11,595 nt of DNA. It comes from Ruminococcaceae bacterium UBA5406 (lineage in GTDB: Bacteria; Bacillota; Clostridia; Oscillospirales; Acutalibacteraceae). The DNA is taken from the NCBI GenBank assembly GCA_002407675.1, contig DHNW01000007.1, positions 87,979 to 99,573 of the forward strand, written 5' to 3'. The notes under the pieces are model-generated. The model saw only the letters and a program-made list of their open reading frames with translations. It did no database searches and was not told the origin of the DNA. Made by a program: the position numbers and the translations under genes. Shown in pieces: positions 6,744 through 11,595 of this stretch. Position 1 is the stretch's first letter; every line of letters starts with the position of its first letter.

Positions 6744-9700
6744 GGTTTCTTCTCCCCTTTCGCGTTTTCCAGCTCAGCCAGCGCGGCGTCGCGATCCCAG
6801 TCCTGCATCGGGCGCACGGGATCGTCCCGCTCGTGCCCGCAGACGGCGGCATACGGGCACCATTCGCAGGCATTATACCGGCTGCCGTTCAGCGGCACGG
6901 CGGAGATCCCTCCGTTTTGAAGTTCTTCGGCCATTTCGGCGATCAGGGCTTTCAGGTAATCCAGCACGGCTTCCAGTTCGCGCGGGGAAACGACATGGTC
7001 TTTCCGATCCGGCGCGCCGTTTTTCAGCGCCACGGGTATGTACCGGCCCTTTGCCTCGCGGTCCATGCCGGATATTACGTCCGGATCGTCCAGCACCAGC
7101 CCGTCCATGCGGAGCTGACGCTCTCCCTTCTTCTGAAGGGCGGAGCGCACGGCCCCGCGCTCTGCCGGAACGGAAGGCCGGTTTGCCGGCATATATAAAA
7201 CGCCCGCAGGCTGAAAATTGCCGTACCGGGACTGCCCGTTTTCGCACAGGGCGGCCAGATAAATCAGCATCTGCATATTCATACCGTACAGGATATCTGA
7301 AAGCCGGAAATCTTTTTTCCCCGTCTTGTAATCGACAACACGCAGGTACCGCACGCCGTTTTTGTCCATCAGATCCACCCGGTCGATCTTCCCGTCGATG
7401 CGCACTTCTCCGCCGTCCGGCAGAGGAACGACCAGCGGGCCGACCGAAGGGGCAATTCCCAGCTCAAAATCCACAGGGCGGAATCCGCTCTGGGAAAGCT
7501 CCTCCGCGATATGGGAAGCCACCGCCTGGGCGGAATCGGCCACACGGGAAACAAGGTAGGAAAAGCGGGGTGTTTTGGTCTCCATTCCGCCGAACTCCGT
7601 CTGCACATACTCTTCCAGATACCGCAGGATCGTTTTCCGCAGTTCTTCCGGCTCCATGGCGGCAACGGCCCGGCTGCCGAGATTCTGGAACAGCCGCTGG
7701 AGGAGAAAATGCATCAGGCTCCCGTATTCCAGCGCATCCAGCTCGGCGGCGCGGCGTTCTTTCACATTCAATCCGTACCGGCAGAAATACTGGAAGCGGC
7801 AGAGCTGGAATTTTTCGATCTGTGTGGCGGAAACGGTCATATCCCGGCCGAAAAGGGCGCGGGCCGTATTTTTGTCGGCAAACGACGCCGGTACTTTGCG
7901 GGAAGCGCGCGCCACGGCGGAAAATTGATCCCCTTCGCCCCGTTCCCGGAACAGTTCTTTCAGCGTTGCGGACAGCGTGTCATTGGTATTCCATTTCCGC
8001 GCGGCAAGCTCCATGGCCGGAGAGCGCGCGCAGGCAAACCACTCCGGCTTCATCATCCATTCATTTTTCACGGGGATTTCTTTCAGCACGGAACGGGCCT
8101 CCGCCGGGATGGACGACGGTGACAGCGCGCCGCCCGAACCGTCGGAAAGCGGGTACGAGATATACAGCTTCTCCGAAGCGGCGCTCATGGCGGAATAGGC
8201 CAGAAAGCGTTCCTGAAGGACAACGCCTTCCATGGTGTCGTTCAGCGGCAGCCCAAGGCGGATCAGCTCGCGCCGCTCTCTGTCGCTGAATACGCAGTCG
8301 CTCCCAGGCGTCATGGGGAATTCCCCCTGCGCCGCGCCTATGAGGAAAACCACTTTCGGCGCGGCGGCGCGGATCCGGTTCGCATCCCCCACGGTCACTT
8401 CGTCCAGCCCCTGCGGAATGCTGGCAATACTGCCCGAAAGAATGACCATGCGGAGCAGCTCGGCGTAGCGCGCGCGGGTGATTTCTGTTTTTCCGAGGAC
8501 CAGCGCGGTCTGATCCAAAATCTGCATCAGCAGATCCCAAACGCGCAGTTCACGCTCGGCCAGCGCCGGGTTTCCCTCCTCCGAGAGACGGCGCGCGAAA
8601 TCCCGCAGGTTTTTGGCCGCACTGATCCGGACAAGGAGTTGGTACGAGGCAGCGGCCATGCCCCGGCCGTCCGTGTTTTCCGTTTCCTCCGCAAATCGCT
8701 CCAGCGGTTCCGCTGCCATCCGCCGGCTGGCATTGACGCGCTGCAGCAGCTGTTTGCCGCCGTCGGACATCTCCTGCGCAAAGCCTTCCGGGTTATCCGT
8801 CCATTCTTCTTTCCATTTTTTGCCCGACAAATTCCAAGTAAATGTATAATTTTCGAGCTCCGAAATCTGGGTAGCGGTAAGGCCGGCCAGTCCAGTTTTC
8901 AAATAGAGGAAAACGTCGTCCGACCGAAAACCGTACTGGACAATTTTAAAAGCGGAAAGGAGCAGGCGCATCAGCGGCTCAGAGTCAATCGCCTCCGGCC
9001 GGTCCATAAAAAACGGGATCTCCCAGCGTTCCAGCGCCGAATCGAGAATCCCGTCATAGGGTTCGGTTGAACGGGCGATAACTGCAAAATCCCGGTAGCG
9101 GTACTGTCCCGTACGCACAAGGTTTCGGATAGCCGCCGCAACAAAAGCCGCCTCGCCGTACCGATCCGGCGCCTCATAAACGGCTACGCCTTCGCATGGG
9201 TCTGCATACGGCTTCCGGACAGGCCGGTACACGCCGGATTCCAGCGCGGCAAGAGCCGGATTCCGGAAGCGCGCCCCGCTTTTCAGAACCACAGGGGAAG
9301 CTATGGGAACGCTGTTCCGCTGTGTCAAGCGGATCAGCATCTTCGCCGTCTGACGTGCAATGGAAAACAGATCCGCACTGTTTGCCTGGCCGGATAAGCC
9401 CTCCGCGCAAAGGGTGACCACCACTTTGTCCGCCTGCCGCAGGATTTGTTCCAGCACGCCGTATTCCTGCACCGTAAAGCTCTGAAATGAATCAACCATA
9501 ACGGTGTATCCCGCAAAAAAGCGGTGGCGCAGAAGCAATTTTTTCAGGCGGGTCAGGTCGTCAAGGGGATCAATGTAACTTTGGGCAACCAGCGCGTCAT
9601 AAGCGGAGAGAATCAGTGAAATTTCCCTGATCTTCCTCCTCAGCGTGCCTTCCGGAAGATGGGCCGCCGTCTGTTCCAGATCCTTCGGGGAAACACCGCA

Positions 9701-10087
9701 CATTTTAAATTCGGTGGAAATACCGAGCATCAGGCCGACCAGTTCCGTACTTTCGGCGTTCTTCCGGTAGATTTCCAAACCATCCTTTACCCGCTCAACG
9801 GCAAGGCTCATAAAAATCCGACGGCCGCCGTCATCCAGCCGCCGGCCGGCAAAACCGCCGTACTGCCGCTGCACCGTATCTACCAAACGGGAAAAACTGC
9901 TGACGGAAACGCGGCGCGCTTTCTCCGCCCCCAGCAGGCGCAGCATAGCGCGTTCGCTCTCAAATGAATACTGCTCCGGTACAATCAGCATCAGTTTTCC
10001 GGAGCCTGATTCCGCCAGATTTTTCAGGGCTGACCGCACAGCCCGCGTTTTTCCGCTACCGCATCGGCCAAATAAAAGCTGCAACAT
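6740..10087 (-). CDS. addB: ATP-dependent helicase/nuclease subunit AddB
   Basis: Partner of AddA in double-strand-break resection; in the family AddB supplies the second nuclease domain, Chi recognition and an iron-sulfur cluster that holds the nuclease domain together. The 1115 residues begin with Walker A GRCGSGKT (7-14). The inactivated-helicase-like middle is followed by a RecB-type nuclease domain with D902 in GKIDRVD and D919/K921 in VVDYKTGKK. The four expected cluster cysteines are visible: C763 in FQLCRF, and C1074, C1077, C1083 in the CxxCxxxxxC array near the C terminus. C769 is an extra nearby cysteine. The start is ATG with a G-run (GGGGGG, 10095-10100) seven bases upstream. That run is also the 3' arm of a terminator-like hairpin. 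The stop overlaps the addA GTG. The gene is 62 bases after spoIIR on the same strand, with an extended -10 promoter in the gap. Confidence 0.98.
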   Translation of the reverse strand: MLQLLFGRCGSGKTRAVRSALKNLAESGSGKLMLIVPEQYSFESERAMLRLLGAEKARRVSVSSFSRLVDTVQRQYGGFAGRRLDDGGRRIFMSLAVERVKDGLEIYRKNAESTELVGLMLGISTEFKMCGVSPKDLEQTAAHLPEGTLRRKIREISLILSAYDALVAQSYIDPLDDLTRLKKLLLRHRFFAGYTVMVDSFQSFTVQEYGVLEQILRQADKVVVTLCAEGLSGQANSADLFSIARQTAKMLIRLTQRNSVPIASPVVLKSGARFRNPALAALESGVYRPVRKPYADPCEGVAVYEAPDRYGEAAFVAAAIRNLVRTGQYRYRDFAVIARSTEPYDGILDSALERWEIPFFMDRPEAIDSEPLMRLLLSAFKIVQYGFRSDDVFLYLKTGLAGLTATQISELENYTFTWNLSGKKWKEEWTDNPEGFAQEMSDGGKQLLQRVNASRRMAAEPLERFAEETENTDGRGMAAASYQLLVRISAAKNLRDFARRLSEEGNPALAERELRVWDLLMQILDQTALVLGKTEITRARYAELLRMVILSGSIASIPQGLDEVTVGDANRIRAAAPKVVFLIGAAQGEFPMTPGSDCVFSDRERRELIRLGLPLNDTMEGVVLQERFLAYSAMSAASEKLYISYPLSDGSGGALSPSSIPAEARSVLKEIPVKNEWMMKPEWFACARSPAMELAARKWNTNDTLSATLKELFRERGEGDQFSAVARASRKVPASFADKNTARALFGRDMTVSATQIEKFQLCRFQYFCRYGLNVKERRAAELDALEYGSLMHFLLQRLFQNLGSRAVAAMEPEELRKTILRYLEEYVQTEFGGMETKTPRFSYLVSRVADSAQAVASHIAEELSQSGFRPVDFELGIAPSVGPLVVPLPDGGEVRIDGKIDRVDLMDKNGVRYLRVVDYKTGKKDFRLSDILYGMNMQMLIYLAALCENGQSRYGNFQPAGVLYMPANRPSVPAERGAVRSALQKKGERQLRMDGLVLDDPDVISGMDREAKGRYIPVALKNGAPDRKDHVVSPRELEAVLDYLKALIAEMAEELQNGGISAVPLNGSRYNACEWCPYAAVCGHERDDPVRPMQDWDRDAALAELENAKGEKKP

Positions 10088-10138
10088 AAAAAATCCCCCC
10101 GCCGTATGGTTTCATTATACCATAACCCAGCGGAGGAA
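10088..10138 (-). terminator. Terminator-like hairpin ending at the addB start
   Basis: Minus strand, 5' to 3': TTCCTCCGC (10138-10130) pairs with GCGGGGGGA (10102-10094) over 9 bp, two of them T-G wobbles. After an asymmetric internal loop, TATGGT (10124-10119) pairs with ACCATA (10110-10105). The structure is followed directly by TTTTTT (10093-10088), then the addB ATG. It begins 11 bases after the spoIIR stop, the expected position for its terminator. The 3' arm contains the G-run serving as the addB ribosome site. The pairing is read directly; termination is inferred from hairpin plus T tract. Confidence 0.6.
10114..10122 (-). promoter_or_regulatory. Extended -10 promoter element for addBA
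   Basis: On the minus strand this reads TGGTATAAT, a perfect TATAAT with the TGn extension. No good -35 box lies 16-18 bases upstream (TGTTTT or similar), which is common for extended -10 promoters. Transcription would begin near 10107, inside the 3' half of the overlapping hairpin, giving a very short leader of about 20 bases before addB. Confidence 0.6.
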
Positions 10139-10149
10139 AACAGGATTCC

Positions 10150-10773
10150 TTATTTTTCGGCGGATATGCCGCGCCGTTCCAGCCAGTCCCGCAGCTGTTC
10201 ATACATCTCGACGGACTTGAATTTTACCTCGTAGCCGCCGTTTTTACCCGTGACTATCTGCATTTCATTCCGGTTCAGCACGTCCTGAAGCTCGGCAGGG
10301 GCTTCCGCGGCAGGAAGGCACAGCGCCGGAAACAGGACGCACCACCAATTGTGGCCTTTTCCGGAGCCGATCGTCACGCGCAGCGCGTCGTATTCCCCGG
10401 CCGGAAGCGTCACATTTTCGTACCGGCGGGTGGTGAAATACATGTTGGTCAGCTCTGCACGGACGGGATACTGGTACCCCTGCCGCCGGATTTCATCCTC
10501 CGCGGCGCTTTGAATTTGGGGCAGTTCCGCCGCAACCGCCTGCTCGGCATCACTGCGGCTTTTCACTCCGTCCAGCATACCCGCGCAGATTGTGAGAATC
10601 CGGTCGCGCACTTTCAGTTTCAGCGCCTGATCTTCCTCCGAATTGGAATTGGCCAGCACATGCAGGCGCAGCACATGATTCGGAATATCTTCACATCCGG
10701 CATCCAGCCCTGTGAAACTGAACAGCACAGTCAGAATCAGGGACAGGCACAGAGATTTTTCCCACGTTTTCAT
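10150..10773 (-). CDS. spoIIR: Stage II sporulation protein R (SpoIIR)
   Basis: Secreted sporulation signalling protein. In B. subtilis it is made in the forespore under sigma-F, exported to the intermembrane space, and triggers the mother-cell membrane protease SpoIIGA to process pro-sigma-E. The 207 residues begin with a signal peptide (basic K2, K6; hydrophobic 8-23). The family signature HVLRLHVLANSNSEEDQALK falls at 33-52, followed by LKVRD, then TLPAGEYDALRVTIG and the NWWCVLFP motif at 142-149. Length is near that of family members (about 200-225). A Cys at 27 is not a lipobox, because Asp, not Leu, is at -3. The start is ATG with AAGGGG nine bases upstream. I could not find a convincing sigma-F promoter in the 150-base divergent gap. 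A terminator-like hairpin follows the gene. Confidence 0.95.
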   Translation of the reverse strand: MKTWEKSLCLSLILTVLFSFTGLDAGCEDIPNHVLRLHVLANSNSEEDQALKLKVRDRILTICAGMLDGVKSRSDAEQAVAAELPQIQSAAEDEIRRQGYQYPVRAELTNMYFTTRRYENVTLPAGEYDALRVTIGSGKGHNWWCVLFPALCLPAAEAPAELQDVLNRNEMQIVTGKNGGYEVKFKSVEMYEQLRDWLERRGISAEK

Positions 10774-10845
10774 TGGAACGATCCCCTTCCTGAAAGGATT
10801 ACGCGGGAATTATTGGTTAAATTTTCCGGATTTATTCTTGATTCA

Positions 10846-10874
10846 TTGAAAAACGGAAGGTTTTTCGCTATAAT
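10846..10874 (+). promoter_or_regulatory. Sigma-A-type promoter for the VanZ-family gene
   Basis: TTGAAA (10846-10851), a 17-base spacer, and a perfect TATAAT (10869-10874). Start of transcription is expected near 10881, leaving a leader of about 46 bases. The -10 box overlaps an in-frame ATG at 10873, so that ATG cannot be the translation start of transcripts made from here. Confidence 0.85.
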
Positions 10875-10911
10875 GACAAAAGGTAAAATAAAAGAAATGA
10901 AAATTATTTTC

Positions 10912-10918
10912 GGAGGAG
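10912..10918 (+). promoter_or_regulatory. Ribosome binding site fixing the GTG start at 10927
   Basis: GGAGGAG lies 8 bases before GTG at 10927. The other downstream candidate, ATG at 10897, has no Shine-Dalgarno and would sit only about 15 bases from the predicted transcript start. This supports the GTG start. Confidence 0.75.
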
Positions 10919-10926
10919 CGGATAAC

Positions 10927-11556
10927 GTGTCCCAAATCATTGAAATGGTGCAAAAAAGTTTTCAGGCAAACAGCCTTTCGGCCCTGCCGGCTTCCACCGC
11001 GCTGACGGCGGCGGCAGCGGCTTATCTGTTCTGCTTGATCCTGTTTTTCCGGCGGAAAAGTTTTGGGCAGAACCTCTGCCTGCTGCTGCTGTTTTTGTAT
11101 TCGGCCATGCTGTTTTCCCTGACCGTTCCCGTTGTTCTTCCGAAGAACTGGCATATTTCGAAGGCAGCTACCGAGTGGGTCCTGCGTTCCATCCAGTGGG
11201 TTCCCTTCGTCTCCGCGTCGCATATTTTTCAAAATGCTGCCGCAGCGGGCTCCCTGCAGCCCTTTATTCGCATTATCGGGGGCAATTTTCTCGCTTTGAT
11301 GCCGCTCGGCATTTTAGTCCCCCTGATCGACAGAAATTTCCGTTTTGGCCGGATGTTCCTGCTGGCTGTTCTGGTGCCCGTCTGCATTGAAGGGCTCCAG
11401 CTTGCGGCAGACATCCTCGCGGGACAAGTCCTGCGGAATGTGGAAGTGGAAGACGTCATCCTGAACGCAGCCGGCTGTCTTCTGGCATACCTCATTCTGG
11501 CCGGCATCCGCCGCGCGTCGGCGCCCAAGCACCGCGCAAAGCACTACCGGCCCTGA
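10927..11556 (+). CDS. VanZ-family membrane protein
   Basis: A 209-residue polytopic membrane protein of the VanZ-like family. The founding member, in the vanA cluster, gives low-level teicoplanin resistance; chromosomal relatives are widespread and mostly of unknown role. Nothing here indicates a resistance cluster. Approximate hydrophobic segments: 22-41, 50-70, 112-134, 142-162 and 176-194. Family hallmarks are WVPF at 91-94, GNFLALMPLGILVPL at 119-133, the E155/Q158 pair in IEGLQL, and VEDVILNAAGCLLAY at 174-188, matching the usual DDxxxNxxG pattern near the last helix. The C-terminal tail is strongly basic. The open frame continues upstream across spoIIR to 10351, but promoter and ribosome site place the start at GTG 10927. 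It is divergent from spoIIR, and a link to sporulation is not shown. Confidence 0.87.
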   Translation: MSQIIEMVQKSFQANSLSALPASTALTAAAAAYLFCLILFFRRKSFGQNLCLLLLFLYSAMLFSLTVPVVLPKNWHISKAATEWVLRSIQWVPFVSASHIFQNAAAAGSLQPFIRIIGGNFLALMPLGILVPLIDRNFRFGRMFLLAVLVPVCIEGLQLAADILAGQVLRNVEVEDVILNAAGCLLAYLILAGIRRASAPKHRAKHYRP

Positions 11557-11595
11557 AAAAGCAAAGCGGCGGCCCGGATCAAAGGGAAATGATTG
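11557..11595. other. Window edge downstream of the VanZ-family gene
   Basis: No complete hairpin terminator is visible before the window ends. AAAGGG (11581-11586 on the plus strand) followed six bases later by TTG at the last three bases could be a ribosome site and start of a further gene, but this cannot be tested within the window. Confidence 0.25.

Larger units (their letters stand above)
10774..10926. other. Divergent intergenic region, spoIIR / VanZ-family gene
   Basis: About 150 bases between the two divergent genes. The plus-strand half holds a clear sigma-A-type promoter (10846-10874) and ribosome site for the VanZ-family gene. The minus-strand half holds the spoIIR ribosome site (plus-strand CCCCTT at 10783-10788). 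A GGAAAATTTA block on the minus strand loosely resembles a sigma-F -10 element but has no matching -35, so I do not call a spoIIR promoter. Confidence 0.7.

Noticed and set aside
7051..8289. Plus-strand open frame of 412 codons antisense to addB
   Set aside because: It lies wholly opposite the well-supported addB, its product is rich in Arg, Pro, Ser and Gly as expected from a GC-rich antisense shadow, and it has no recognisable domain.
3184..10150. Short repeated AGGATTCCT palindrome after addA (near 3184) and at the spoIIR end (near 10143)
   Set aside because: Nine bases shared at two sites in 11.6 kb, in different contexts; compatible with chance.
10690..10773. SpoIIR as a lipoprotein through Cys27
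   Set aside because: The residues before the Cys are L-D-A-G, with Asp at -3 where a lipobox needs Leu or similar; an ordinary secretion signal is more likely.
10774..10860. Sigma-F -10-like GGAAAATTTA upstream of spoIIR
   Set aside because: No GTATA-like -35 element at a suitable distance, so it was not listed as a promoter.
10927..11556. Glycopeptide resistance determinant
   Set aside because: VanZ-like proteins are common in Firmicutes chromosomes, and no vanA/vanH/vanX/vanRS genes are nearby; the family call does not support resistance.

Overview
The window reads as an ordinary chromosomal segment of an endospore-forming member of the Firmicutes, most likely a moderately GC-rich Clostridia lineage such as the Oscillospiraceae/Ruminococcaceae. 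That placement is an inference. It rests on the sporulation regulators BofA and SpoIIR, an AddAB (not RecBCD) recombination nuclease, purine-rich Shine-Dalgarno sites, frequent GTG/TTG starts, and coding sequence richer in G+C than in Bacillus or classical Clostridium. No mobile element, CRISPR array, tRNA, rRNA or phage gene is visible.

Layout. Seven of the eight genes lie on the minus strand. In their direction of transcription (right to left) they are spoIIR (10773-10150), addB (10087-6740), addA (6743-3213), secG (3098-2847), rnr (2777-657), a DUF2508/YaaL-family gene (577-317) and bofA (309-31). A VanZ-family membrane protein gene (10927-11556) is divergent from spoIIR. addB and addA overlap by four bases (GTGA), and the DUF2508 gene and bofA are seven bases apart, so both pairs are probably translationally coupled. 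Coding density is high. The only intergenic spaces over 100 bases are the spoIIR/vanZ divergent gap (about 150 bases) and the addA/secG gap (about 115 bases).

Functions. AddA and AddB form the helicase-nuclease that processes double-strand breaks for RecA-dependent repair. SecG is the small accessory subunit of the SecYEG translocon. RNase R is a 3'-5' exoribonuclease that degrades structured RNA. SpoIIR and BofA act at the two proteolytic checkpoints of sporulation: SpoIIR (forespore to mother cell) triggers pro-sigma-E processing, and BofA restrains the pro-sigma-K protease.

The noteworthy signals are regulatory rather than new gene families. (1) A terminator-like hairpin ending in a T6 tract directly before the addB start codon has an extended -10 promoter embedded in it. 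(2) A perfect 10-bp inverted repeat buries the start codon of the DUF2508 gene and puts its ribosome site in the loop. (3) A small hairpin covers the secG ribosome site. (4) A strong terminator sits between secG and rnr although rnr has no visible promoter of its own. (5) BofA carries Asp and Ser where the B. subtilis protein has two Asn residues tied to protease inhibition. I found no convincing new multi-gene system.
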